NCBI RefSeq assembly: GCF_001598435.1
Contig: NZ_BCYY01000009.1
Span: forward strand, 62,001 to 126,000
DNA from: Sphingomonas pituitosa NBRC 102491
GTDB lineage: Bacteria; Pseudomonadota; Alphaproteobacteria; Sphingomonadales; Sphingomonadaceae
Direction of reading: 5' to 3'
DNA length: 64,000 bases
Part shown: positions 1 through 9,002 of the stretch, piece by piece
How positions within the stretch are numbered: position 1 is the stretch's first letter
Layout: every line of letters begins with the position of its first letter
The notes under the pieces: generated by a model
Told to the model about the DNA's origin: nothing
What the model saw: only the letters and a program-made list of their open reading frames with translations
Databases searched by the model: none
Made by a program: the position numbers and the translations under genes

Positions 1-1139
1 AGCGCGCCGTCGTAGAAGTTCTTCGGTGTCGCCGCGCCATAGGCGTAGTTGGCCGAATCGATCGTGCGATAGGCAATCTTGTTGCGGCCATAGCCGGCAT
101 GCAGGTCGACGCCCCAGTCGCCGAGATCGCCCTTCACGCCGACCGCGCCGACGGCGTTGGTCGACTTGGTGTTGATGATCGGCAGGAAGCCGTCCGGATA
201 GCCGGCCAGCGCGGTGGTGGCGCTGGCCAGCCGCGGAAAGGCGGCGCTGCGCGTGTCGCGGTCCTGGTAGCTGCCCCAGCCATAGAGACGCCAGCCGCCG
301 CCGATGCCCTTCGCGGCATTGATCGTGCCGGTATATTGCTCGACCTTCGGATCGCCGAAGCGGCCGGTAACCCGGCTCGGCGTGACGCGCGGATCGAAAT
401 CGGCGCGATTGGTCGCCTGCCGGTTCACATATTCGCCGGTCACCGTCACGAAGCCGTCGTCACCCAGCCCGAAGCCCTGCCAGGCGGAGGCGGTGAAGAC
501 CGGCTCGCCGGTGGTGCTGCGGCTGCCCCGCGCGGTATCGATATCGGTGTGGTAGATGCCGTAGGTCGCCGACGCTGCACCGCCCGAGCGCGCCTCGCGC
601 AGCCGCAGGTTGATCACGCCGGCGATGGCATCCGAACCATATTGCGCCGAGGCACCGTCGCGCAGCACCTCGACTCGCTCGAGCGCCGCGGTCGGGATGG
701 TGTTGAGATCGACCGCCGCCGAGCCGCGCCCGACCGCGCCGTTGATGTTGAGCAGTGCCGAGCTGTTCACCCGCACGCCGTTGACCAGCACCAGCACCTG
801 GTCGGGCGAGAGGCCACGCAGCGTCGCCGGGCGGATCGCGTCGGTACCGTCGGTGGCCGAGGGACGCGGGAAGTCGATCGAGGGCGCGACCGCGGCAATC
901 GCCGCGCCGAGTTCGGTCGTACCCTGGCGGCTGAGTGCCTGGCTGCTCAGCACGTCGACCGGCGAGGCGGTGTCGAGTCGGGAGCGGCCTTCGCTGCGCG
1001 TGCCGGTCACGACGATCTCGTCGGCGCCACCGGCGCTGTTCGCTTCCGTCTGCGGCTCGGCTTGCTGCGCATGGGCCGCCGTGGCGGCGAGGACGGCGGT
1101 GGAGGCTGCGATCAGCAGCGCGGCGCGAAAGGTACGCAT
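1..1139 (-). CDS. TonB-dependent receptor, 5' part (runs off the left edge)
   Basis: Outer-membrane active transporter powered by TonB; about 379 N-terminal residues are visible, the rest lies beyond base 1. The start at 1139 gives a Sec signal peptide (MRTFRAALLIAASTAVLAATAAHAQ) followed by a DEIVVTGTRSEG stretch just before the plug, as is usual in this family. The plug domain is clear: SRQGTTELGAAIAAVAP, then LRGLSPDQVLVLVNGVRVN, and RVEVLRDGASAQYGSDAIAGVINL near residues 165-190, after which strands of the barrel begin. Substrate cannot be read from this part. The gene lies upstream of no obvious enzyme within the window. Family assignment is secure; function beyond uptake is not. Confidence 0.93.
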   Translation of the reverse strand, partial: MRTFRAALLIAASTAVLAATAAHAQQAEPQTEANSAGGADEIVVTGTRSEGRSRLDTASPVDVLSSQALSRQGTTELGAAIAAVAPSIDFPRPSATDGTDAIRPATLRGLSPDQVLVLVNGVRVNSSALLNINGAVGRGSAAVDLNTIPTAALERVEVLRDGASAQYGSDAIAGVINLRLREARSGGAASATYGIYHTDIDTARGSRSTTGEPVFTASAWQGFGLGDDGFVTVTGEYVNRQATNRADFDPRVTPSRVTGRFGDPKVEQYTGTINAAKGIGGGWRLYGWGSYQDRDTRSAAFPRLASATTALAGYPDGFLPIINTKSTNAVGAVGVKGDLGDWGVDLHAGYGRNKIAYRTIDSANYAYGAATPKNFYDGA

Positions 1140-1242
1140 GTTCAACCCCTGGATTATGCTTGTCGAACCGCGATCTCCCATCTTCGGAGTGGGAATGCAG
1201 GAAAGAAAAGATTGGGGGGCCGAAACGCGCGACGCGTCCCGC

Positions 1243-1404
1243 TCAGATCAGCTCGACGCTGTCCTCGCCTTGCGCGTTAGCACGGCGCTGGAACGCCTCC
1301 GCCCGCTTGCGGAAGGCAGCTGCGACCACCGAATTGCCGCAGGCGGCGGCACGGGCGCGCTCTTCCTGGGCGCGGCGTTCGAAGAAGAAGCGGGTGGTCG
1401 GCAT
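1243..1404 (-). CDS. Small basic conserved-looking protein, 53 aa
   Basis: Hypothetical protein beginning MPTTRFFFERRAQEERARAA and ending EDSVELI. It is rich in Arg, Ala and Glu, has no signal peptide or membrane segment, and should form one amphipathic helix. The start at 1404 is preferred over the longer in-frame start at 1440 because a GGGAG ribosome-binding site lies about 10 bases upstream of 1404. I recall short proteins of this FFERRA-EER type in other sphingomonads, but this is memory and not a search. A longer frame (1248-1571) overlaps it in another frame and is rejected. Function unknown. Confidence 0.5.
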   Translation of the reverse strand: MPTTRFFFERRAQEERARAAACGNSVVAAAFRKRAEAFQRRANAQGEDSVELI

Positions 1405-1531
1405 GGCGCGTCGTCTCCCGGGACCCAAGGCGTGTCCCACAGGGCGGTATCAGCAGCGTCAACCGATGCCGCCCGGCTTCGTTCCGCGCGGGACCGCTTG
1501 GAGGCCCTCCGGAGAGGCGCCTGCTGGAGGA

Positions 1532-1921
1532 TCAGGCGAGCGTCAGGTACAGCTCGGCTTCGATCTTCCACAGCCCGCCCATCTCACGCCACTTGGCGGT
1601 GTAGCTGCCGCGCGCCTCCAACGACCCGTCTGCCGCCGAAACACCCTGCCACTGCCCATGTTCGAACGCGATCGGCGCGACCGGGGACAGCACTACCGAG
1701 TCGGGGATGCGGCTGTAGATGCTGCGTGCCTTGGCCGAGAATTCGCGCTTCCACGCCTGCAACTGGGCCTTGCGCCCGTGGATCACGGCACTGTCGGTGC
1801 CGGCGACGAGGACGACGTCCGGCGCCAGCAATGGACCGATAGCGGCAAGATCGCCGGTCGCGAGCGCCTGGTTGAACGCGGCCCGCGCGGCGCGGATCGC
1901 CAGTTCAGGAGAAAACTGCAT
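1532..1921 (-). CDS. SnoaL-like/DUF4440 (NTF2-fold) protein
   Basis: Protein of 129 residues of the NTF2-like superfamily (DUF4440/SnoaL type): an N-terminal helix (AARAAFNQALATGDLAAIGPLLAPDVVLV) leads into a cone-shaped sheet with a YTAKWREMGGLWKIEAELYL C-terminal strand pair, the usual signature of these ligand-pocket proteins. No signal peptide, so probably cytoplasmic. The start at 1921 is chosen over the track of codons reaching 2032 because GGAGGG lies immediately upstream of MQFSPELAI and the extra N-terminus has no family match. It is divergent from the M13 peptidase gene (starts 143 bp apart). Members are often small isomerases, but many have no known activity and none can be assigned here. 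Confidence 0.78.
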   Translation of the reverse strand: MQFSPELAIRAARAAFNQALATGDLAAIGPLLAPDVVLVAGTDSAVIHGRKAQLQAWKREFSAKARSIYSRIPDSVVLSPVAPIAFEHGQWQGVSAADGSLEARGSYTAKWREMGGLWKIEAELYLTLA

Positions 1922-2064
1922 GCCCTCCGCTCTACGCCGCACAGCTTGTACGGCAAGATCCGAGAGTGCGACGAGCCGCCAATTTCCCGCGACGGATTGC
2001 CACGCGGCGCCTCCTGTGTAGACTGTCTGCACCTCTGGCTAACTGCCTGATATGGAGACTTTCC

Positions 2065-4134
2065 TTGTCGCTGAAGCACGTCCTCCTGGCCTCTACCCTG
2101 TCGATCGCGGCACTTGCCGCCCCTGCGCTCAGTCGCAATCCGCAACAATCTGCGCCTGCCGCGCCCAGCGCGGAAGCGACCCGCTATGGCAGCTGGGGCT
2201 TCGACATTTCCGGCATGGATCGCAGCGTAAAGCCCGGCGACGACTGGTACCGCTTCGTCAACGGGGCCTGGACCGATCGAACGAAGATCCCGGACGATCG
2301 CTCGTCCTTCGGCGCGTTCGCGGTGCTCCGCGATCTTTCCGAAATGCGGCTGCGCAGCCTGATCGAAGGCTATAACCCCGCCGATGCCGCCAATCCGGAT
2401 CGGCGCAAGGCAGCTACCCTGTATCGCGGCTTCATGGACGAGGCGGCGATCGAGAAGCTCGACGCCCAGCCGCTGCTGCAGCGGCTTCAGCCGTTGATGG
2501 CCGCCAAGACCAAGGCCGCACTGGCGCAGCAGATGGGCGCGTCGATGGGCGGGTTCGGCGCCAGCTTCTTCGGCGTCGGCGTGAGCGACGATGCCAAGCA
2601 GCCGGACACCTATGCGCTGTACCTGCGTCAGTCGGGCCTGGGGCTCGGCGATCGCGACCTCTATCTCGATCCCAAGTTCGCACCGCAGGTGGCGCGGTAT
2701 CGCCAATATGTCGCGCAGCTGCTCGGCATGGCCGGCTGGCCGGATGCGGCGGCCGCAGCCGACAAGGCGGTGGCGATGGAAACGCGCATCGCCGAAGCGC
2801 ACTGGACCCGCGCACAGAGCCGCGATCGCGACAAGACCTACAATCCCGTCACCGTTGCCGAGCTGAAGGCGCAGGCACCCGGCTTTGCCTGGGATCCGTT
2901 CTGGCAGGCGGCGGGCCTCAGCAAGGCGAGCCGGGTGATCGTCGCGCAGAACAGCGCCGTGCCGAAGATCGCGCAGGTCTTCGCCGACACCGATCTGGAG
3001 ACGCTGAAGGCGTGGCAGGCCTTCCGCATCGCGGACGACATTTCGCCGCTCCTCTCCAAGCGCTTCTCCGACGCGCAATTTGATTTTCGCTCGAAGTTCC
3101 TGAACGGCCAGCCCAAGGAGCGCGAGCGGTGGAAGCGCGCGGTCTCGTTCACCGAGCGGGCGATCGGCGAAGGCGTCGGTCGCGACTATGTCGCGCTCTA
3201 CTTCCCGCCCGAGAGCAAGGCCAAGATGGACGTGCTGGTCGGCAATCTGCGCGTCGCGCTCGCCGGCCGTATCCGCAATCTCGCCTGGATGAGCCCGGCG
3301 ACCAAGGAGCAGGCGCTCGCCAAGCTGCAGGGCTTCACCGTGAAGGTGGGGTATCCGACCAAGTGGCGCGACTATGCGGCACTGGAGGTGCAGCCCGGCG
3401 ATCTCGTCGGCAATGCCGAGCGCGCCGGCAAGTTCGAGTGGGACTATCGCCGCAATCGGCTGGGCGGCCCGGTCGACAAGGCCGAGTGGGGCATGACGCC
3501 GCAGACGGTCAACGCCTATTACAACTCGGTCAAGAACGAGATCGTGTTCCCCGCGGCGATCCTGCAGCCGCCCTTCTTCGATCCCAAGGCGGACGATGCG
3601 GTGAATTACGGCGGCATCGGCGGCGTGATCGGGCACGAGATCAGCCACGGCTTCGACGACCAGGGCCGCAAGTCCGACGGCAACGGCGTGCTGCGCGACT
3701 GGTGGACCAGCGAGGACGCGACCAAGTTCGAGGCGCAGGCGGTGCGGCTCGGCGCGCAGTACGAGGCCTATAGCTTCGAAGGTCTGCCGGGGCTCCACAT
3801 CAACGGCCGCGCCTCGATGGGCGAGAATATCGGGGATCTGGGCGGCGTGATGATCGCGCTCGACGCCTATCATGCCTCGCTGGGCGGCAAGCCGGCGCCG
3901 GTGCTTGACGGCTTCACCGGCGACCAGCGTTTCTTCCTCGGCTGGGGCCAGGTGTGGCGGACGCTGTTCCGCAACGAGGCGCTGCGCCAGCAGCTGGTCA
4001 GCGATCCGCACTCGCCGGGGCAGATCCGGGCGGTGAACCCGCTGCGCAACGTCGATGCCTGGTATGCGGCCTGGAACATCGACCCCAGCCAGAAGCAATA
4101 TCTGGCGCCGGCGGATCGCGTCCGGATCTGGTAA
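2065..4134 (+). CDS. M13 family zinc metallopeptidase (PepO/neprilysin-like), exported
   Basis: Zinc endopeptidase of 689 residues that probably cleaves small peptides in the periplasm. The M13 hallmarks are present: VNAYYN substrate-binding motif, HEISH zinc site (GVIGHEISHGFDD), and ENIGDLGG carrying the third zinc ligand and catalytic Asp. Length fits the family (about 650-750). I place the start at a TTG at 2065: it gives a good signal peptide (SLKHVLLASTLSIAALAAPALS) and has GGAG seven bases upstream, whereas the upstream ATG at 1966 adds an Arg-rich tail that would spoil the signal. The C-terminus RVRIW is typical of the family. Divergent from the DUF4440 gene, convergent with the next TBDR. 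Confidence 0.93.
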   Translation: MSLKHVLLASTLSIAALAAPALSRNPQQSAPAAPSAEATRYGSWGFDISGMDRSVKPGDDWYRFVNGAWTDRTKIPDDRSSFGAFAVLRDLSEMRLRSLIEGYNPADAANPDRRKAATLYRGFMDEAAIEKLDAQPLLQRLQPLMAAKTKAALAQQMGASMGGFGASFFGVGVSDDAKQPDTYALYLRQSGLGLGDRDLYLDPKFAPQVARYRQYVAQLLGMAGWPDAAAAADKAVAMETRIAEAHWTRAQSRDRDKTYNPVTVAELKAQAPGFAWDPFWQAAGLSKASRVIVAQNSAVPKIAQVFADTDLETLKAWQAFRIADDISPLLSKRFSDAQFDFRSKFLNGQPKERERWKRAVSFTERAIGEGVGRDYVALYFPPESKAKMDVLVGNLRVALAGRIRNLAWMSPATKEQALAKLQGFTVKVGYPTKWRDYAALEVQPGDLVGNAERAGKFEWDYRRNRLGGPVDKAEWGMTPQTVNAYYNSVKNEIVFPAAILQPPFFDPKADDAVNYGGIGGVIGHEISHGFDDQGRKSDGNGVLRDWWTSEDATKFEAQAVRLGAQYEAYSFEGLPGLHINGRASMGENIGDLGGVMIALDAYHASLGGKPAPVLDGFTGDQRFFLGWGQVWRTLFRNEALRQQLVSDPHSPGQIRAVNPLRNVDAWYAAWNIDPSQKQYLAPADRVRIW

Positions 4135-4192
4135 AGCCGAACGACGGCAGGCGGCCGGGGGATTGCTCCTCCAGCCGCCCCCTGGGGTAACG

Positions 4193-6703
4193 TCAGAAGT
4201 CGATCCGTACCGAGGTGCTGATCGTACGTCCGTTGATCGAGCGCGCGCGGACGATGCCGTTGGTCGGGATCGCCCCCTCCTCCGCCTCGGTAAAGCCGCG
4301 GACGTTGAACAGGTTGTTCGCCTTGAGCGACACCAGCAGCTTGGGGATCGGCCGGAACTGCGCGAAGGCGTTGACCTGGGTATAGCCCGGCAGCTTGAGC
4401 TGGTTGTTGTCCTGCGCATAGCTGCTGGTGGTGCCGACCACGTTGGCCCCGATGGACGCGCGCCCGAGCTCGACCTGCGGCGTGGCCTGGAAGATCAGGT
4501 TCGCCTGGCGCCGCGGCGTATTGCCGACCACGCCGGGGTTCAGCGCATCCGCGACGATCCGGGAATGGGTCCAGGTGGCGCCCGCGGTCAGGCTGAGCGG
4601 CCCCCGGCGGACCGCGCCGTCGAACTCGAGGCCATAGGCACGATAGGTGCGGTCGATGAACACCTGGCGCGTCGCTTCGTAATTCTGCTCCTCGGTGCGC
4701 GCCCAGAAGCCGGTGAGGTTGAGCGTCAGCCCACCCTGCCGATACTTCACGCCCAGTTCCGCCTGGTTGACGAAGTCGACGGCCGCCGCCGCGCTCACCA
4801 GATGACCATCGGTGGCGCTCACCGCCGGGCCGAACAGCAGGCGATCGGCATTGGCGCGGCCGCCGCGGCTGTAGCGGGCGAACACCGACATGTAATCGAC
4901 GAAGCGGTAGTTGATGCCCGTCGAATAGCTCCAATAGTGATAGTTGTAGTTGACCGGCGCGGGGCTGGTCAGCGGAATCACCGCGACGCGCGTCTCGGCG
5001 TCGGAGATGACGCCGTCGCCGTTGATGTCGCGGCTCGTCGTGCCGATCCGGCCGCCGCCGAGATCGGCGCCGGCGATCGAACCGCTCGCATCGCCGAAGT
5101 CGTAGCGCACGCTGCCGCCGATCGATACCTTGCCGACCTGATAATTGAGCGAGGCGAACGGCGCGTTGACGTTGTAGTCGACATTGTAGCTGCGCCGGCA
5201 GCACCCGCCGAAATAGGCGGCGCTATAGCCGTAGAAGCCGTCCTGGGTGACCGCGGTGCCGTTGGCACGACGGACATTGACCAGCGCCGCCTCGCCACCC
5301 CCCCGCACGTCGGTGAGGATCGAGGTCCACAGCCAGTCGGTATCGATCGTCTGGCGCGACTTGTAGAAGCCCGCGGTCGTCGTCAGCTTGCCGGTGCCGA
5401 GGTCGAACGCGCGGCTGGCGCGCAGATCGTTGGTAATGTTGTCGAGGCTGTTGAGCTTGGTGTCGAACACCACGATCTGCGCGAGCAGGCCGTTGCCGTT
5501 CAGCCCGGCGAGGTTGGTGATTGCCCTGCCCGCATCGGGTCCGCTGGCATAGGCGAGCGTCGCCCCTGCCCCGCCCATCGACGTCGCGATGGCGCTCGCG
5601 GAGTCCACATTCGCCGGGAAGTTCGAGATGAAGCGGCCCGAGATGTCCGAATAGCGGAAGCGATCGGTGATCGTCCAACCGGCAAGCAGCGTCTCGGCCT
5701 CGAACCCGATCGACTTGACCAGCGGGTGCTGGCCGTCGCGAACGTCGTCGGTCACCAGATTGTTGTTGCCGTCCAGCGTCACGTTGCGGGTGAAATTGGG
5801 CGTCAGCAGCTGGTCGCGGTTCGCGCGGAAGTTGGGCAGGTCCTGATAGGTCGGATTGGCGTTGGTGCCGGTCACCCGCACCGGCATCGGCAGATAGCCG
5901 ACGGCACGGTCGTCGAGGAACTTTCCGTAGATCCGGATATGGCCGCCGGTGAAGTCCTTGGTGACGTTGAACTTGAACTGGCCGCCCTTGTTGCCGTCAT
6001 AGCCGATGCGGCGCGGGCCGGTGCCCTGGCGGTAGAAGCCGCCCATGTGAAAGCGCAGGGAGTCGCTCAGCTTCGCGCCATAGTCGAAGTCGAGCCGATA
6101 GTCCTTGTAGTCGAGCCCGGTGCTCGCCTGCACCGCGCCGCCTTCCGTGTCGCCGGTCTTCGAGATCATGTTGATCACGCCGCCGGGCGAGTTCGACGCA
6201 AAGGTCGACGCCGAGCCGCCGCGGATCGATTCCACCTGTGCCAGATTGAGGTCGGCGCGCAGGAAGATGTCCGCATTGCCGAAGGTGATGTCGCCGAATT
6301 CGAGCACCGGCAGCCCGTCTTCCTGTAGCTGCAGGAACTTGGCGCCGCCCGAGGCGATCGGCAGGCCGCGGATCGAGATGTTGGCATTGCCTTCGCCGCC
6401 CGAGCTTTCCGAGCGGATGCCCGGCAGGCTGCGGAAGATCTCGGCCACCGAGCGCGGCGCCGCCTTCTGGATGTCGTCGGCCTTGAGCGAGCTGGTCGAG
6501 ATCGCCGTGTCGAGCCGGTCGCGGCCACGCGCGACGGCAGTGACGACGATCTCGGTATATTCCTTGGCTTCCGCCTCCTGCGCCGGTGTCGCGTCCTGCG
6601 GCGGCGCGACTTCCTGCGCGAACGCGGGAAGGCCGGGGACGGCGAACATGCTGCCAAGCAGCAGCAGGCGACGGATGTGATTGGCGCGCACAGACATGGC
6701 CAT
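4193..6703 (-). CDS. TonB-dependent receptor for sucrose/fructan locus
   Basis: Outer-membrane receptor of 836 residues with a signal peptide (cleavage after PGLPAFAQ), a TonB-box-like KEYTEIVVTAVARG segment, plug domain (SVAEIFRSLPGIRSESSGG ... VESIRGGSASTFASNSPGGVINM) and a full barrel ending in SINGRTISTSVRIDF. The terminal Phe is the usual outer-membrane assembly signal. The start at 6703 (MAMSVRAN) has GGGAGAG upstream; the in-frame ATG at 6751 lacks one. It is divergent from the LacI regulator and has a perfect 16-bp palindrome 63 bp upstream, so it is probably repressed by that regulator and induced by sucrose or fructans. Substrate is inferred from context only. Confidence 0.93.
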   Translation of the reverse strand: MAMSVRANHIRRLLLLGSMFAVPGLPAFAQEVAPPQDATPAQEAEAKEYTEIVVTAVARGRDRLDTAISTSSLKADDIQKAAPRSVAEIFRSLPGIRSESSGGEGNANISIRGLPIASGGAKFLQLQEDGLPVLEFGDITFGNADIFLRADLNLAQVESIRGGSASTFASNSPGGVINMISKTGDTEGGAVQASTGLDYKDYRLDFDYGAKLSDSLRFHMGGFYRQGTGPRRIGYDGNKGGQFKFNVTKDFTGGHIRIYGKFLDDRAVGYLPMPVRVTGTNANPTYQDLPNFRANRDQLLTPNFTRNVTLDGNNNLVTDDVRDGQHPLVKSIGFEAETLLAGWTITDRFRYSDISGRFISNFPANVDSASAIATSMGGAGATLAYASGPDAGRAITNLAGLNGNGLLAQIVVFDTKLNSLDNITNDLRASRAFDLGTGKLTTTAGFYKSRQTIDTDWLWTSILTDVRGGGEAALVNVRRANGTAVTQDGFYGYSAAYFGGCCRRSYNVDYNVNAPFASLNYQVGKVSIGGSVRYDFGDASGSIAGADLGGGRIGTTSRDINGDGVISDAETRVAVIPLTSPAPVNYNYHYWSYSTGINYRFVDYMSVFARYSRGGRANADRLLFGPAVSATDGHLVSAAAAVDFVNQAELGVKYRQGGLTLNLTGFWARTEEQNYEATRQVFIDRTYRAYGLEFDGAVRRGPLSLTAGATWTHSRIVADALNPGVVGNTPRRQANLIFQATPQVELGRASIGANVVGTTSSYAQDNNQLKLPGYTQVNAFAQFRPIPKLLVSLKANNLFNVRGFTEAEEGAIPTNGIVRARSINGRTISTSVRIDF

Positions 6704-6766
6704 GAGCCTCTCTCCCTGAACCGGGCTCTCCTTCTGGGAACCCTTCAGCACAGCGTATATCTCCTA

Positions 6767-6782
6767 TTGCAATCGATTGCAA
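6767..6782. promoter_or_regulatory. LacI-type operator, TBDR/regulator intergenic
   Basis: Perfect 16-bp palindrome TTGCAATCGATTGCAA with the central CG of LacI-family operators, lying between the divergent TBDR and LacI-family genes. A near copy (13 of 16 bases) precedes the MFS-GH68 operon at 10379-10394. This pairs the regulator with both transcription units. Confidence 0.8.
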
Positions 6783-6852
6783 CAAGCCTCGTAAATGTCC
6801 GTATCGGTGCGTGCTTGCGCATTGCCGCGGCAAGGGCCAGACTCCCGGTCCC

Positions 6853-7878
6853 GTGAGCCAAGACCCACTGCCTTCCGACCGGCCTGCCCGCACCCTCGCC
6901 GACCTCGCCCGCCTCGCCGGCGTGTCGACCGGCACCGTTTCGCGTGCGCTGGCGGGGAGCAGTCTGGTCAACCCGGAAACGCGCCAGCGCATCCAGGCGC
7001 TCGCGGCCGCGCATGATTTCCGCGTCAACCAGATGGCGCGCCGGCTGCGTACCCAGAAGACCGGCGTGATCGGGGTGGTGGTGCCCCTGGGCCACGAACG
7101 TCGCCAGCACCTTTCCGACCCGTTCTTCATGACGATCCTCGGCCATCTGGCCGATGCGCTGACCGAGAACGGGTATGACGTGATGCTGTCGCGCATCATT
7201 CCCGACGCGGAGGACTGGCTGGAGCGGATCGTCGACGCCGGCATGCTGGACGGCGTGCTGCTGATCGGCCAGTCGGACCAGATGGAAGCGATCGAACGCG
7301 TCGCGCGGCGCTATCGCCCGCTGGTCGCCTGGGGCAGCCGCGTACCCGGCCAGATCCATTGCACGGTCGGCACGGAGAATGTCGCCGGCGGACGGATCGC
7401 GGCCGAGCACCTGATTGCCCGCGGCGTGCGGCGGATCGCCTTCCTGGGCGAGATTCGCGCACCCGAACTGCGCGAACGCTATGCGGGTGTCTGCGCCGCC
7501 GCCGCTGCTGCCGGGCTGCCGGTGCCGCTCCAGCTGGACACGCATCTCGCCTCCGACATGATGGAGCAGGAGATTGCCGCACATCTCACCCGCCATCTCG
7601 ACCGGATCGACGGGATCGCCGCCGGATCGGACATGATCGCGATGACGACGCTGCGGGTGCTTGCCGACCAGGGCATGGCAGTGCCTAGCGATGTGCCGGT
7701 CATCGGCTATGACGATCTGCCGCTCGGCCTCCAGACCGTGCCGCGCCTCACCACCGTGCGGCAGGACATTGCCCGCGGTGCCCGCGCCATGGTCGAACGA
7801 CTGTTCGCGCGGATCGCCGGGCAGGATGCGGGCCCACTGGTCATGCCCCCCGAACTGGTGGTGCGGGACTCGGCCTAG
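6853..7878 (+). CDS. LacI family transcriptional regulator of sugar locus
   Basis: Sugar-responsive repressor of about 341 residues. The N-terminal helix-turn-helix is standard (TLADLARLAGVSTGTVSRAL then VNPETRQRI), followed by a hinge (RRLRTQKTGVIGVVVP) and a periplasmic-binding-like effector domain ending in LTTVRQDIARGARAMVERL and a PPELVVRDSA tail. I give a GTG start at 6853; an upstream in-frame GTG at 6811 is possible and neither has a good ribosome-binding site. Its stop overlaps the convergent GH68 stop by three bases. The two operators at 6767 and 10379 fit this protein as the local repressor. Effector unknown, probably sucrose, fructose or a derivative. Confidence 0.92.
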   Translation: MSQDPLPSDRPARTLADLARLAGVSTGTVSRALAGSSLVNPETRQRIQALAAAHDFRVNQMARRLRTQKTGVIGVVVPLGHERRQHLSDPFFMTILGHLADALTENGYDVMLSRIIPDAEDWLERIVDAGMLDGVLLIGQSDQMEAIERVARRYRPLVAWGSRVPGQIHCTVGTENVAGGRIAAEHLIARGVRRIAFLGEIRAPELRERYAGVCAAAAAAGLPVPLQLDTHLASDMMEQEIAAHLTRHLDRIDGIAAGSDMIAMTTLRVLADQGMAVPSDVPVIGYDDLPLGLQTVPRLTTVRQDIARGARAMVERLFARIAGQDAGPLVMPPELVVRDSA

Positions 7879-9002
7879 GGAGCGATCGTCACCCGCTCGC
7901 CGTCGAAGGCGAGGCGGAAGAACGGCGCGGGCACGCCGCCGAAAATCCGGCGACGTTCGGTCGGGTCCGCCAGGCTGCCTGCCGCCGCCGCGCTGATGCC
8001 GGGATAGTCGACGAAGCTGAGCACCTCGCCCTCCCCCGTCACCCACCAGCAATAGGCCTGGGTCGGTGCCTCCGGCGGATTGGCGGCGACCAGCCCGGTG
8101 CCGTTCACCGGGCGCCACGGGCCAGCCATGGTTTCCGCGACCATCGCGTAGAGGCCGGTGGGCGCGACGATCCCTTCGGCGAAGCGGCGGCCTTGCGTGC
8201 TCCAGAAGAGATAGTAGCGGCCGTCCCGGAACAGGATGTGCGGACGCTCCAGCTCGCTGTTCACGTCGATCGCCGCGACCAGCGGCGCGCCGAGACGCCA
8301 CGCGCCTTGGTCCCGCTCCGCCATGCCGATCACGCCGTTCACCCGTGCGTCGCTCCACCCTGCGTTGGCGGTGAACAGGACATATTCGGCGCCGTCGGCC
8401 GGATCGCGAAAATAGCCGGGATCCCGGAAGCCCTGGATGCCGTGCGGCGGCGCGACCGTCTCGTCGGCGACCGTGTAGCGGGCGCCGTCTGCGGCGACGA
8501 TCTCCTCGGGCGTGCTCCAGGCATGGAGCCGCGGGACATCCCCGTCGACGACGAATCGGCCGCGGCTGACGAACAGCCGCTGCTCGTAGCTGGTTACCGC
8601 CTCGCCGCGCCGCCCGGCCGCGGTGAAATACTGGGCCAGCGTCCCTGTATCGTCCTCGAGGATTGCCGAGCCGGACCATTCGCGCGAACCGGGGGTGAAG
8701 CCGTCGGGGAACGCCTCGCCATGATCGCGCCAGCCGTCCTCCCCGTGACTGGTCAGCCGAATGCGCGCGATGTCGTGGCGGCCTTCCGGATCGTCGAGCC
8801 GCGGCGCCGCGAGGAAGAACCACCAGCTGCGCCCGCCGCGCCGTACGGTGCGGCCGTCGCGATCGGCGATCGGCCACATGTCCCACAGGTCCATGCCCGC
8901 GAACGGCGAGGCAGCGCCCTGCGGCAGCAGCGGGAGCGCAGCACGGTGCTGCGTCGCGATGCCGGCCAGCGCATCGCGTGTCCATTCCGTGCGTGCGTTC
9001 AT
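7875..9002 (-). CDS. Glycoside hydrolase family 68 (sucrose/fructan enzyme), no signal peptide
   Basis: Protein of 375 residues with the GH68 (levansucrase/inulosucrase/beta-fructofuranosidase) motifs in order: LWDMWP with the predicted nucleophile D41, EWSGSA, FRDPGYF with transition-state stabiliser D194, and ELERPH with acid/base E252, followed by YYLFW. GH68 enzymes split sucrose and either hydrolyse or transfer the fructosyl unit. Most described members are secreted and longer; this one starts [12 protein letters not shown] with no signal peptide, so it is probably cytoplasmic. Its ATG overlaps the stop of the MFS gene (ATGA), indicating coupled translation. Import as intact sucrose through TBDR and MFS, then cytoplasmic cleavage, is the simplest reading. 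Hydrolase versus transferase cannot be decided. Confidence 0.87.
   Translation of the reverse strand: MNARTEWTRDALAGIATQHRAALPLLPQGAASPFAGMDLWDMWPIADRDGRTVRRGGRSWWFFLAAPRLDDPEGRHDIARIRLTSHGEDGWRDHGEAFPDGFTPGSREWSGSAILEDDTGTLAQYFTAAGRRGEAVTSYEQRLFVSRGRFVVDGDVPRLHAWSTPEEIVAADGARYTVADETVAPPHGIQGFRDPGYFRDPADGAEYVLFTANAGWSDARVNGVIGMAERDQGAWRLGAPLVAAIDVNSELERPHILFRDGRYYLFWSTQGRRFAEGIVAPTGLYAMVAETMAGPWRPVNGTGLVAANPPEAPTQAYCWWVTGEGEVLSFVDYPGISAAAAGSLADPTERRRIFGGVPAPFFRLAFDGERVTIAP

Noticed and set aside
99..1280. 393-aa plus-strand open frame
   Set aside because: Antisense shadow of the partial TBDR; Arg/Ala-rich with no domain.
4150..4179. GGCGGC/GCCGCC hairpin between M13 and TBDR genes as terminator
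   Set aside because: Short arms, 18-base loop and no T run; support too weak to list.
1783..4419. 878-aa minus-strand open frame
   Set aside because: Antisense to the M13 peptidase, which has full zinc motifs; typical high-GC shadow.
4055..6328. 757-aa plus-strand open frame
   Set aside because: Antisense to the TBDR; no recognisable family.
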